From Palsa-504 sp963789225 (GTDB taxonomy: Bacteria; Actinomycetota; Actinomycetes; Streptosporangiales; Streptosporangiaceae): a DNA stretch of 64,000 nt. This document shows, piece by piece, positions 9,611-18,834 of this stretch. The DNA is taken from assembly GCA_963789225.1 (NCBI GenBank), contig CAWBKD010000002.1, positions 186,001-250,000 of the forward strand, written 5' to 3'. The notes under the pieces were generated by a model. It searched no databases, had not been told where the DNA came from, and saw only the letters and a program-made list of their open reading frames with translations. The position numbers and the translations under genes were made by a program. How positions within the stretch are numbered: position 1 is the stretch's first letter; the number at the start of each line of letters is the position of its first letter.

Positions 9611-10947
9611 CGCGGTCGGCTAGCGCGATCTGCTGCACGGCGTGCGGCTATGTGGCCGGCCCTGACGACCCGTACCCGTTCCGGTGCCGGGCGGCCGGGA
9701 AGGGCGACGCCGACCACGTGCTGACCCGCGTGCTCGGCCCGCAAGGGGCCCGGTTTCCTGCCGGTGGCGAGGTGAACCCCTACCTGCGCTACCGCGCGCT
9801 CATGCACTCCCATCACGCGGCCACGGCCCACGGGATGTCCGACGCCGGCTACGTCGACCTGGTGGGCTCGCTCGACTCCTCGGTCGCCGCCGTAGCCGGT
9901 CGCGGGTTCCGCGCCACGCCGTTCTTCCGCAGCCGGGAACTGAGCGAGGCCCTGGGCTTTTCCGCCGCCGGCGGGGTGTGGGTCAAGGACGAGACGGGCA
10001 ACGTGTCGGGCTCGCATAAGGGCAGGCACCTGATGGGGGTGCTCATCCACCTGGCGGTGATGGAGGCCTGCGGGCTCCTCGACGCCGGGAACCGCCGCGA
10101 CCTGGCCATCGCGAGCTGCGGGAACGCGGCCCTGGCGGCGGCCGTGCTGGCCCAGGCCGCCGGCTGGCGGCTCACGGTGTTCGTCCCGCCAGAGGGCGAC
10201 GCGGGCACGGTAAGCCGGCTGCGCGACCTGGCGGCCACGGTGGTCACCTGCCCGCGCGAAGACGGCGGGCCCGGGGACCCGGCGTACCTGCGCCTGCGTG
10301 AGGAACTGAACCGCGGGGCGCTGCCGTTCACCACCCAGGGCACCGAGAACGGGCTCGCCATCGAGGGCGGACTGACCCTGGGGTACGAGCTCGTCAGCGA
10401 TCTCGCGGGCGCGGACCTGGACCACCTGATCATCCAGGTCGGCGGGGGGGCGCTGGCTAGCTCGTCCCTCCAGGCGTTGCGCGAGGCGGCGGACCTGGGC
10501 GCGCTCGGCCGGCTGCCCCGCGTCCATACCGTGCAGACGTTGGGCGCCCACCCGCTGGAACGGGCCTACGCCCGCGTGCGGGCGCGGCTGCCCGATGAGC
10601 CGGATCCCGAAGCGGTGCGCCAGGCTATGGCCAAGGCCGCAGCTCACCGGTCGGAGTTCATGCAGGCCTGGGACACCCCGGCCCGCAGCGTGGCGACGGG
10701 CATCCTCGACGACGAGACGTACGACTGGCGGGCCGTGGTGGAAGGCATGCTGCTGACCGGCGGCCGGCCGCTCGTCGTGGGCGAGACCGCGCTCGTGCAG
10801 GCCCACGCGCTGGCGGTGGCCGCGACGGGGATCGCGGTCGACCCCACCGGGTCGTCGGGCCTGGCCGGGCTGCCCGAGTTGCGGCGTTCGGGCGAGATTG
10901 GCGACCACGACCGCGTGGCGGTGCTGTTCACCGGACGTCAGCGGTAG
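9607..10947 (+). CDS. PLP-dependent threonine synthase-like / diaminopropionate ammonia-lyase-like enzyme with zinc ribbon
   Basis: 446 aa; the ATG at 9607 overlaps the preceding stop. The N-terminus CCTACGY followed by FRC resembles the zinc ribbon of class II threonine synthases. The PLP lysine lies in VSGSHKGRHL (~139), the Asn loop is SCGNAALAAA (~171) and the Gly-rich phosphate loop is QVGGGALASS. The fold suggests alpha,beta-elimination of ammonia or phosphate from an amino acid. Threonine synthase proper is unlikely in this catabolic context. Two adjacent, differing PLP enzymes may form a complex or act in sequence. Confidence 0.82.
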
Positions 10948-11039
10948 CGGGCAGTAGTTGCCGAGGGACCGGACCGCCTGCTGGCAAACATTGACGTAAC
11001 GACCAGTGGACACCCACAGTGAGAACCGGAGGAACGAGA

Positions 11040-12035
11040 ATGACCAAGCGAACGTACGGCGGGCCCCTGGTGGACGTGACCGGGGCGGCGGACCTGCACT
11101 GCCATCCGTTCCCCGACCTGTTTCCCCGGCTGGCCGACGATTTCGACATCGTCCGGGCCGCCCGCGATGCGGGGATGAAGGCCATCCTGCTCAAGTGCCA
11201 CCACGAGAACACGGTGTCGCGCGCCTACCTGGTACAGCGGGTCATCCCCGGCATCCGCGTGTTCGGCGGGATCGTCCTCAACTACTACGTGGGCGGCATC
11301 AACCCCGCCGCCGTCGAGGCGTCGCTGCGGCTCGGCGGGAAGGAAGTGTGGATGCCGACGGTGGACGCGGGGTACCACGCCGAGGTGCACGGCGGCACCG
11401 GCGGTTACGACAACCAGCAAGGCGGCCGGCGCCAGGCCGAGGGCATCTGGGTACAGGACAAGGAAGGCAAGCTGCGCCCCGAGGTCAAGGAGGTGCTCGA
11501 GCTGGTGGCCCAGCACGGTGCCATCCTCGGCACCTCGCACCTGGCCCCGCGGGAGATCGTCGCGCTGGTGCGCGAGGCCCGCTCCGTCGGCGTGGAGAAG
11601 ATCGTCATCACCCACCCCTACTTCCGGGTGCCCAACCTCGACCTGGACACGCTCGAGGAGGTGGCCAAGATGGGGGCCATGCCGGAGTTCGGGTACTGCA
11701 CCGTGTCGCCCGCCTGGCAGTACGCCGCGCCGGAGAAGATCGCGGCGAGCGTAGACCGGATCGGCGCGTCCCGCTGCCTGCTCGTCTCCGACACCGGGCA
11801 GCGGCACAACCCGCTGCCGTCCGAGGCGCTGCGCATCTTCGCGCAGACGATCTTCGAGAAGGGCGTGCCGATGGAGCAGGTGACGAAGATGATCACGGAC
11901 AACCCGATGCAGCTGCTCGACGTGGACGCCGATATCGAGCCGAGCCCCGCCGACCTGGCCTGGGCCCGCGGCCTGGTCGAGGACCCCTGCGCGACCATGC
12001 CCCCGGCGCCCCCAGCAGCCAGCGTGCCGGGCTGA
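11040..12035 (+). CDS. DUF6282 family metal-dependent hydrolase (amidohydrolase-like)
   Basis: 331 aa. The start ATG at 11040 is preceded by GGAGGAACGAG. DLHCHPFPD (residues ~18-26) gives the HxH metal pair of the amidohydrolase/PHP-like barrels. Further candidate ligands are His in KCHHEN, TSHLAP and ITHPYF and Asp in SDTGQ. The family has no well-established activity that I know of. In this operon it is the only obvious hydrolase and a candidate for opening an amide or imide ring. It is separated from the PLP gene by a 92 bp gap, the widest in the operon. Confidence 0.8.
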   Translation: MTKRTYGGPLVDVTGAADLHCHPFPDLFPRLADDFDIVRAARDAGMKAILLKCHHENTVSRAYLVQRVIPGIRVFGGIVLNYYVGGINPAAVEASLRLGGKEVWMPTVDAGYHAEVHGGTGGYDNQQGGRRQAEGIWVQDKEGKLRPEVKEVLELVAQHGAILGTSHLAPREIVALVREARSVGVEKIVITHPYFRVPNLDLDTLEEVAKMGAMPEFGYCTVSPAWQYAAPEKIAASVDRIGASRCLLVSDTGQRHNPLPSEALRIFAQTIFEKGVPMEQVTKMITDNPMQLLDVDADIEPSPADLAWARGLVEDPCATMPPAPPAASVPG

Positions 12036-12039
12036 GCCG

Positions 12040-13716
12040 GTGGCCATCCGGACGCTGCCCGGGCGCAGGCGGCGCGGCAGCGGTGTCCCGTTCGACGCGC
12101 TGACGGTCCGCGAGATGCTGGGCGAGGACGCCATGCGCGGGGCCCGGATCATCGCCGGGGCGGGCGGCCTTGACCGCGTGGTCACGTGCCTGAACGTGAT
12201 GACCGTGCCGAACATCGTCCGGTGGACCAAGCAGGACGAGTTCCTGCTGACCACGGGGTACCCGCTGCCGCGCCAGCCCGCGGAGTTCTGCCAGCTGATC
12301 GAGCAGCTCGCCGGGAACGGGCTCGCCGGGCTCGGCGTCAAGCTGGACGAGTACCTCGCCGAGGTGCCGCAGGAGGCGGTGGACCTGGCCGACCAGGCCG
12401 CGTTCCCGATCATCGTGATCCCCCCCGCGCAGCCGCTGGATGACGTGCTGAGCCAGACGTTCGAGTCGATCGTCAACCGGCAGGCGACCGCGCTGGCCAG
12501 GCGGCAGCAGATCCACGACGCCCTCCTCGGCGTCGCGCTGACCGGGGGCGGCCTGGCCCGGCTGTCCGACGAGCTGGCCGAGATCCTGCCCGGCGCCAAC
12601 GTGGTCATCTGCGATCCAGCCGGGTACCCGCTGGCCGCCACCACGCGATCGGGCCCCGTCACACCGGGCTTCCGCGACGCGAGCGGCCTGGTGAATACCG
12701 CCCGGCTGATCCCGGGCGTGCACACGGACGCCGAGACCGGCACCAACTGGGCCGCCGGGCTCATCCGGGCCGGCGACCTGCGCCACGGGTTCGTGCTCGC
12801 GGTCGGCGGGGCGCAGGGCCTGCCCGGCGTGGCCGGCCTGGCGGTCGAGCAGGCGGCGCTGGTGGCCGCCCTGCAGATCACCCGCGACCTGGCCGTCTTG
12901 GCGGTCGAGCAGCAGTTCGCCTCGAACGCGCTGCACGACCTGGTCACCGGCACGGCGGCCGACCTGGATCAAGCGCTCGCCCGCGCGGTCAGGTTCGGCT
13001 GGGACCTGCAGCGCCCGCTGGCCGTCCTGGTGGCGCGGCAGTGCGGCGCCGAGCGCGGCGACGACCCGTCCCGGCCGCAGGAGGCCTCCGCGCTGCGCGC
13101 GGTGGAGCTGTGGACGCGGGCCATCCGCGACAAGGACAGGAACGCCGCGGTCGCCGGGTTCGCCACCGAGCTTGTGGCCGTGGTGGGGATCCCCGACGCG
13201 GCCGCCCTGGCCCGCAAGGTGCACGCGGACATGACGGCCGTGACCGGGCGCGCCTACTCGGTGGGGGTCAGCCAGGTCGCCGCAGGCCCGCCGGACATCC
13301 CGCGGCTGTACGAGGAGGCGAGGGTGGCCCTGCAGGTCGGCCTGCGCCTGTCCGGCAGCGGGGCGGTGACGAGCTTCGCCGGGCTCGGGCTGTACCGGCT
13401 GATCAGCAACGTGAGCCAGGCCGAGCTGCGCGCGTTCGTCCACGACACGCTGGGCCCGGTCCTCGAGCTCCCCGAGCCGGGCCGTTCGGACCTGCTCAAG
13501 TCGCTGGTGGTGCTGTCCAGCACGCGCTTCAACGTGGCCGAATCGGCCCGGGTCCTGCACTACCACTACAACACGATGCGCTACCGGGTGACCAAGCTGG
13601 AGCGGATGCTGGGGGAGTTCGTGGACGACGCGGCGGCGTCGCTGCGGATCGGCGTGGCCGTGGAGGTCCTGCGCATGTACGAGATATCGGGCGACACGCT
13701 GCAGATCCTGCTCTAG
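12040..13716 (+). CDS. PucR-family transcriptional regulator
   Basis: 558 aa, GTG start 4 nt after the hydrolase stop. The N-terminal PucR domain (residues ~17-140, including LTVREMLG and LLTTGYPLP) senses a ligand. A GGDEF-like middle region follows. The C-terminal helix-turn-helix (~485-545, with FNVAESARVL and YHYNTMRYRV) is the PucR-type HTH. Family members often activate purine, hydantoin or amino-acid catabolic genes. Being the last gene of the operon, it is probably its local regulator. It converges with the GH3 gene, with 7 bp between the stops. Confidence 0.9.
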   Translation: MAIRTLPGRRRRGSGVPFDALTVREMLGEDAMRGARIIAGAGGLDRVVTCLNVMTVPNIVRWTKQDEFLLTTGYPLPRQPAEFCQLIEQLAGNGLAGLGVKLDEYLAEVPQEAVDLADQAAFPIIVIPPAQPLDDVLSQTFESIVNRQATALARRQQIHDALLGVALTGGGLARLSDELAEILPGANVVICDPAGYPLAATTRSGPVTPGFRDASGLVNTARLIPGVHTDAETGTNWAAGLIRAGDLRHGFVLAVGGAQGLPGVAGLAVEQAALVAALQITRDLAVLAVEQQFASNALHDLVTGTAADLDQALARAVRFGWDLQRPLAVLVARQCGAERGDDPSRPQEASALRAVELWTRAIRDKDRNAAVAGFATELVAVVGIPDAAALARKVHADMTAVTGRAYSVGVSQVAAGPPDIPRLYEEARVALQVGLRLSGSGAVTSFAGLGLYRLISNVSQAELRAFVHDTLGPVLELPEPGRSDLLKSLVVLSSTRFNVAESARVLHYHYNTMRYRVTKLERMLGEFVDDAAASLRIGVAVEVLRMYEISGDTLQILL

Positions 13717-13723
13717 GCGACGC

Positions 13724-16099
13724 TCACAGGTCGATCACCGTCACGCCGGTGGTGAGCACCCGGTCCGCGCCGACCTGACGTTCCGGTCCGCACAGCTCGA
13801 TCTCCCCGTGCAGCCGCAGGTCCACCGACGACGAGCCGACCCCGACCTCGATCACGCCCGCTTCCACGACGCGCCTGCCCGAGACCCCGTGGAACGCGGT
13901 GCGGTCGGCGTGCAGGCGGAACGTCACCCGGCTGGCCGCGCCGGGCTCCAGCCAGACCCGCGCGAAGCCCGCGAGGGCGCGGAGCGGCCGGGTGACCTGC
14001 GCGACCGGGTCGCGCAGGTAGAGCTGGACGACCTCGGCACCCCCCACGGCGCCGCTGTTGCGGATCGTGCACGCGATCTCCGCCGTGCCGTCGGTCCCGA
14101 TCCGCGCCCGTTCACCGGGCCGGGATCGCACACCGTCGCTACCAGGGACCGGGCGGACGGACAGGTCCGAGTAGGCGAACGTGGTGTAGGACAGGCCGTG
14201 CCCGAACGCGAACAGCGGCGTCGGGTCGACCGAGCTGACGCCGGTGCGCCCGGCCAGCGGTGCGGCCAGGTATGAGGACCGCTCGGCGCTGGCCAGCAGG
14301 GGCATTTCAATGGGCAGCTTGCCGCTCGGCACGACGCGCCCGGACAGCACCGCGGCGATGGCGGCGCTGCCCTCCTGGCCGGGAAAGAACGTCTGGACCG
14401 CCGCGGCGAGCTGGCCCGCGGCGGGCCCGATCGCGTAAGGCCGGCCGCTGATCAGGACGAGGATCACGGGCTTGCCCGTCTTGACCAGTTCGCTCAGCAG
14501 CTCGGCCTGGATCCCGGGCAGCTGCAGGTCGCTCGCGTCGCACCCCTCGCCGGAGCTGCCCCGGCCGAACAGGCCGGCCTCATCGCCCAGGACCGCGATC
14601 ACGGTGTCGGCGGCCCGAGCGCACTGCAGCGCGGCCGCCACGCCGGAGCGGTCGTCGCCCCGGACCTCGCATCCGGGGGCATGCTCCACGCGGGCCTGCG
14701 GCAGGGCCTCCCGCAGCGCGGTGACGAGCGGGGTCAGCGGGATGCCCGCGCTGACGCCGGGGTGCGCGTACCCGACGTGCCGGGGGAAGGTGTAGCACCC
14801 GAAGCACGCGAGCGGGTCGGCGGCGAGCGGGCCGATGACCGCCAGGTGCCCGGAGGGGTCCAGGGGCAGCGCCCGGCCGCGATTGGCGAGCAGCACGATC
14901 GAGTGTTCCGCCAGGCGCCGGGCCAGGCGCCGGTGGGCGGGCGGGTCGAGATCCAGCGCGGCCGCCTCGCCAGCGCGGTCGGGCTCGGCCGGATCGAGCA
15001 AGCCCAGGTCGAACTTCTGCCGCAAGACCCGGCCGACCGCCTGGTCGATGAGGTGCTGGGGCACGTCGCCCGAGCCGACGGCCCCGGCCAGCGGCTCGCC
15101 GTAGCACCGGACGTTCGGCAGTTCCACGTCCACGCCGGCCCGCACGGCCAGGGCGGCGGCCTGGGCCGGCGAACCCGCCACGCCGTGCAGGGTCTCGAGA
15201 AACGAGATGCCGTAGTAGTCGGCCACGACCACGCCATCGAACCCGAGCTCGTCCCGCAGGACGCCGGTCAGCAGCCCGTGGTCGGCCGCCGCGGGCACGC
15301 CGTCGACGTCGGCGTACGAATGCATCACCGACCGGGCGCCGCCGTCCCGGATCGCCATCTCGAAGGGGAGGAGGAACACATCGGCGAACTCACGGGGGCC
15401 CACGCTGACCGGCGCCAGGTTGCGCCCGGCCCTGGACCCGGAGTACCCGGCGAAGTGCTTCACGGTGGCGATGATGCCGGCCGACTGCAGCCCCCGCACG
15501 TAGGCCGTGCCCAGCACGCCGACCAGATACGGATCCTCGCCGATCGTCTCCTCGACCCGGCCCCACCGCGGATCCCGCGCCACGTCGAGGACCGGCGCGA
15601 GGCCCTGGTGCACGCCGACCAGGCGCAGGCTGCCGCCGATGGCCGCCGCCATCTGGGACACGAGCTCGGGATCGAAGGAAGCGCCCCAGGCCAGGGGGGT
15701 GGGGAAGGCCGTGGCCGTCCAGGCCGCGAAGCCGGTCAGGCACTCTTCGTGCGCAATCGCCGGAATGCCGAAGCGGCTGTTCCGCGCGACCAGGGCCTGC
15801 AGCCGGGCCAGCTCCTGGACCCCCTCGACGGGGTGCAGCGGTACGGTCCCGAACACGCGGGTCAGGTGCCCGAGCCCGTCGCGGATCAGCTCGCCGAACG
15901 GCGGCATGTCCTGGGTGAACTCACCCTGCATGGGGGCCACCCCGTCCGCGTCGGCCGGATCGCTCAGCCAGACGGAGCACATCTGGGCCAGCTTCTCCGC
16001 CAGCGTCATGCGAGCCAGCAGATCGTCGACCCGCTCCGTAGCCGGCAGGGACGGGTCACGCCACGCTTGCCACCCAGCCGCGGGAGGCGTGAGCTTCAC
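13724..16099 (-). CDS. Glycoside hydrolase family 3 (beta-xylosidase/beta-glucosidase type)
   Basis: 791 aa from a GTG at 16099 that overlaps the LacI-gene stop (GTGA). In order: the GH3 N-terminal barrel with a nucleophile Asp in FDGVVVADYYG, the GH3 C-terminal domain with the acid/base region GEGCDASDLQLPG, and a fibronectin III-like C-terminal domain (AEVVQLYLRDP). There is no signal peptide, so it should act in the cytoplasm on imported oligosaccharides. Its placement next to a LacI regulator, an ABC importer and an acetyl-xylan esterase resembles the Streptomyces bxl locus, so I favour beta-xylosidase. Sequence alone does not fix the sugar. Confidence 0.9.
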   Translation of the reverse strand: MKLTPPAAGWQAWRDPSLPATERVDDLLARMTLAEKLAQMCSVWLSDPADADGVAPMQGEFTQDMPPFGELIRDGLGHLTRVFGTVPLHPVEGVQELARLQALVARNSRFGIPAIAHEECLTGFAAWTATAFPTPLAWGASFDPELVSQMAAAIGGSLRLVGVHQGLAPVLDVARDPRWGRVEETIGEDPYLVGVLGTAYVRGLQSAGIIATVKHFAGYSGSRAGRNLAPVSVGPREFADVFLLPFEMAIRDGGARSVMHSYADVDGVPAAADHGLLTGVLRDELGFDGVVVADYYGISFLETLHGVAGSPAQAAALAVRAGVDVELPNVRCYGEPLAGAVGSGDVPQHLIDQAVGRVLRQKFDLGLLDPAEPDRAGEAAALDLDPPAHRRLARRLAEHSIVLLANRGRALPLDPSGHLAVIGPLAADPLACFGCYTFPRHVGYAHPGVSAGIPLTPLVTALREALPQARVEHAPGCEVRGDDRSGVAAALQCARAADTVIAVLGDEAGLFGRGSSGEGCDASDLQLPGIQAELLSELVKTGKPVILVLISGRPYAIGPAAGQLAAAVQTFFPGQEGSAAIAAVLSGRVVPSGKLPIEMPLLASAERSSYLAAPLAGRTGVSSVDPTPLFAFGHGLSYTTFAYSDLSVRPVPGSDGVRSRPGERARIGTDGTAEIACTIRNSGAVGGAEVVQLYLRDPVAQVTRPLRALAGFARVWLEPGAASRVTFRLHADRTAFHGVSGRRVVEAGVIEVGVGSSSVDLRLHGEIELCGPERQVGADRVLTTGVTVIDL

Positions 16100-17151
16100 G
16101 CGGCCCATTCGGCCGTCGATTCGCGGACGATCAGCTCGGTGGACAGCTCGACCCGCTGGCTGCGTAGCGGGACGCCCTCGATGAGATCGCCCAGCATCTC
16201 GGCGGCCACGCGTCCCATGTCGGCCAGCGGCTGCCGCACGGTCGTCAGCGGGGGTGAGACCCACCGCGCGGCGGGCAGGTCGTCAAACCCGACCACAGAG
16301 AGGTCTTGCGGGATCCGCAGTCCCCGCTGCCGCGCGGCCTCGTACACCCCGAGCGCCTGCTGATCGCTGCCCGCGAAGATCGCCGTCGGGCGCTCCGCCA
16401 GGTCGAGCAGGTCGCCGCCGCGCGCGAAACCCCCCTCGTGCTGGAAGTCCCCGTGGCGCACCAGCGCCTGGTCGAACTCGACGCCGGCCCGCTCAAGCGC
16501 CGAGCGGTAGCCGTCCACCCGCGCGCGGCTGCACAGGTATTCGGCGGGACCCGTGATCGCGCCGATCCTGCGGTGGCCCAGGCTGACCAGGTGCTCGGTG
16601 GCGGCCAGCCCGCCCGCCCAGTTGGTCGCGCCCACGCTGGGCAGGTCGGGATCTGGCAGGCTGACCGGATCCACGACCACCAGCGGGATGCCTTCCTCGC
16701 GGACCTGGCGCAGCTGGGGAAGCGTGAGCTCGGAGGTCACCAGGATCACGCCGTCGGTGTCGTGGCTCGCCAGCGCGCTGGTCCAGCTGGCGGGCCGGGC
16801 GTTGCCGTGCCGGACCGACGAGACCGCGGCGCCCATCGAGTGACCGGCGCACCAGTCCTCCACCCCGCGCAAGATCTCCACCGCCCACGGGCTGTCGAGC
16901 CCGTTGAAGATGAGGTCGATCAGCCCCGACCGCCGCCCGCGCCGCGGGCCCGGGCGCTGGTACTCACGCTCCCAGAGCAGCCGCTCGACCAGGGCCCGGG
17001 TCTTCGGCGCCACGTCCGGGCGCCCGTTCACCACCTTGGACACCGTGGGCAGCGAAACGCCCGCTTCGGCCGCGATGGCAGCCATGGTGGTCCGGCGTTT
17101 CCGGCTCGACTCCTCCGCGCGCCCGGTCCCGGTCGGTTTCGTGCTCGGCAC
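16096..17151 (-). CDS. LacI-family transcriptional repressor (BxlR-like)
   Basis: 351 aa, GTG start at 17151 with AGGAGGG (complement of 17159-17165) 7 nt upstream. The N-terminal HTH is MAAIAAEAGVSLPTVSKVVN (residues ~23-42), followed by a periplasmic-binding-protein-like ligand domain. The end region GFDDLPAARWVSPPLTTVRQ is a family hallmark. It is translationally coupled to the GH3 gene and divergent from the sugar-transport operon. Palindromes of CGAAA/TTTCG half-sites at 17375-17402 and 21207-21217 are its likely operators, released by a xylo-oligosaccharide. Confidence 0.93.
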   Translation of the reverse strand: MPSTKPTGTGRAEESSRKRRTTMAAIAAEAGVSLPTVSKVVNGRPDVAPKTRALVERLLWEREYQRPGPRRGRRSGLIDLIFNGLDSPWAVEILRGVEDWCAGHSMGAAVSSVRHGNARPASWTSALASHDTDGVILVTSELTLPQLRQVREEGIPLVVVDPVSLPDPDLPSVGATNWAGGLAATEHLVSLGHRRIGAITGPAEYLCSRARVDGYRSALERAGVEFDQALVRHGDFQHEGGFARGGDLLDLAERPTAIFAGSDQQALGVYEAARQRGLRIPQDLSVVGFDDLPAARWVSPPLTTVRQPLADMGRVAAEMLGDLIEGVPLRSQRVELSTELIVRESTAEWAA

Positions 17152-17187
17152 CTCAGTACCCTCCTGACGCCGCCCTGGTACGCCCTT

Positions 17188-17199
17188 CGAAACTAATCG
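17188..17199. promoter_or_regulatory. Possible weak LacI-type half-site near the lacI-family gene
   Basis: CGAAACTAATCG carries one good CGAAA half and a degenerate partner. A further CCGAAAC lies at 17324-17330. Both are in the 369 bp divergent intergenic region and could serve autoregulation. The rest of 17203-17336 shows no other clear element. Confidence 0.35.
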
Positions 17200-17336
17200 A
17201 TCTAGCTATCGTAACTCAAGCCCCGAAGTAGCGGGCCGCCTCGCCGCGCTGCTTATGGCAACATCGGCAGGTCACGAACCCGTGCTCATGCAGTTGTGAC
17301 AGCCCACAGGGACTGTAACGAATCCGAAACGAAGGG

Positions 17337-17402
17337 TTGACCGGCTGACTTCAGTGTTCCTATGATAACGACATTTCCGAAAGGTTACCTAAACTTTCGG
17401 AA
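17337..17402 (+). promoter_or_regulatory. Sigma-A-like promoter with downstream LacI-type operator for the sugar ABC operon
   Basis: TTGACC at 17337-17342 and TATGAT at 17361-17366 are 18 bp apart, close to the housekeeping consensus. Directly downstream, TTCCGAAAG (17375-17383) and CTTTCGGAA (17394-17402) form a perfect 9 bp inverted repeat with a 10 bp spacer. A repressor bound there would cover the transcription start. The half-sites match the CGAAA-N-TTTCG element known from actinobacterial xylanase genes. Confidence 0.72.
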
Positions 17403-17520
17403 CATGACACGCGGACGTCATTCGTGATGCGCGTCCGCCGCTTTCGGCAGCGCCAGGAGGCCCGCCAGTAGCAGACCCGGCCATAGGAAATCCTCGGCAT
17501 CGTCAGGAGATGAGAGTCGC

Positions 17521-18834
17521 ATGCGAGGTTCCAGGAGACCTGTCATCGTCGCCGTCGCGGTGGCCACGGCAGTCGCGATCGCCGCGTGCAGCAGCAGTAG
17601 CAGCACGTCAAGTACCAGTACCAGCTCAAGCTCGTCGAGCACCAGCGCCAAGGTCACCCTCACCTGGTGGAACAACGGCAACACCCAGCCCCTCCTGGGC
17701 GTGTGGCAGAGCGTCGCGGCCGCCTTCCACGTCACCCACCCGAACGTGACGATCACCGTCGTCCCGATCCAGAGCGACCTGTTCACCACCAAGATGCCGA
17801 TCGCCCTGAAGTCTGACAACCCGCCGGACATCTTCCAGCAGTGGGGTGGCGGCCAGGAGGCCACCCAGTACACCTCAGGCAAGCTGGCCAACCTCAGCTC
17901 GCTCTCATCGAGCTGGATCAGCGAGCTGGGCCCGGCCGCCGCGGGCTGGCAGGTCAACGGGGCGCAGTACGGCATCCCCTACGATCAGCACGTGGTGGGC
18001 TTCTGGTACCGCAAGGACCTGTTCGCCAAGGCTGGCATCACCACCCCGCCGACCACGATCGCCCAGCTGGAGTCTGATGACGCCAAGCTCAAGGCGGCCG
18101 GCCTCACCCCGATCGCCCTCGGCGGCGGCAGCCGCTGGCCGGACGCGTTCTACTGGGAGTACTTCGCGGTCAGGCTGTGCTCGGAGTCCGTCCTGCAGTC
18201 GTCCATCAAGGCCGTCAACATGACCGCGCCGTGTTTCTCCCAGGCCACCACGGACCTGACCGCGTTCATGGGCACCAACCCGTTCCAGGGCGGGTTCAAC
18301 GCGACCCAGGCCCAGACCGGCGCGGGCAGCTCGGCCGGCCTGCTGGCCAACGGCAAGGCCGCCATGGAGCTGCAGGGCGACTGGGAGACCAGCGTCGTCC
18401 CGGCCCTGACCTCCAACGCCAGCATCCTGTCTGACCTCGGCTGGTTCCCGTTCCCGCAGGTTCCAGGCGGCGCGGGCAACCCGACGGCCGTGCTGTCCGG
18501 CGGTGACGGATTCTCCTGCACCACGGGGGCCTCCGAGCCGGCCTGCGATGAGTTCCTCCAGTACATCGACAGCACCGCGGTCCAGGAGGAGCTGGTGCAG
18601 AAGGCGAACGTCGGGCTCCCGGCGAACAGCTCCGCCGAGGCGGTGCTGACCAACCCGGCGCTGCAGGCGGCCGCGAAGGCCCACGCCGACGCCGCCTACG
18701 ACGCGGAGTACTTCGATATCGCCTTCCCGACCACCGCGGGCCAGGCGCTGGACAACGCGCTCGCGGACTTCTTCGCGGGCAAGGGCAGCAACTCGACCAT
18801 CATCAACTCGGTGAGCAGCAGCTCCGGCCACTGA
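17521..18834 (+). CDS. Sugar ABC transporter substrate-binding lipoprotein (BxlE-like)
   Basis: 437 aa. The N-terminal signal sequence has a lipobox IAAC with Cys23, then a Ser/Thr-rich linker, then a family 1 solute-binding fold (VTLTWWNNGN, near ~42-51, is typical). It is lipid-anchored outside the membrane and delivers oligosaccharide to the permeases encoded next. The stop overlaps the start of the first permease. A site GGAG is 9-12 nt upstream of the ATG. The operon lacks an ATPase gene, as is usual in actinobacteria where a shared MsiK serves many importers. Confidence 0.92.
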   Translation: MRGSRRPVIVAVAVATAVAIAACSSSSSTSSTSTSSSSSSTSAKVTLTWWNNGNTQPLLGVWQSVAAAFHVTHPNVTITVVPIQSDLFTTKMPIALKSDNPPDIFQQWGGGQEATQYTSGKLANLSSLSSSWISELGPAAAGWQVNGAQYGIPYDQHVVGFWYRKDLFAKAGITTPPTTIAQLESDDAKLKAAGLTPIALGGGSRWPDAFYWEYFAVRLCSESVLQSSIKAVNMTAPCFSQATTDLTAFMGTNPFQGGFNATQAQTGAGSSAGLLANGKAAMELQGDWETSVVPALTSNASILSDLGWFPFPQVPGGAGNPTAVLSGGDGFSCTTGASEPACDEFLQYIDSTAVQEELVQKANVGLPANSSAEAVLTNPALQAAAKAHADAAYDAEYFDIAFPTTAGQALDNALADFFAGKGSNSTIINSVSSSSGH

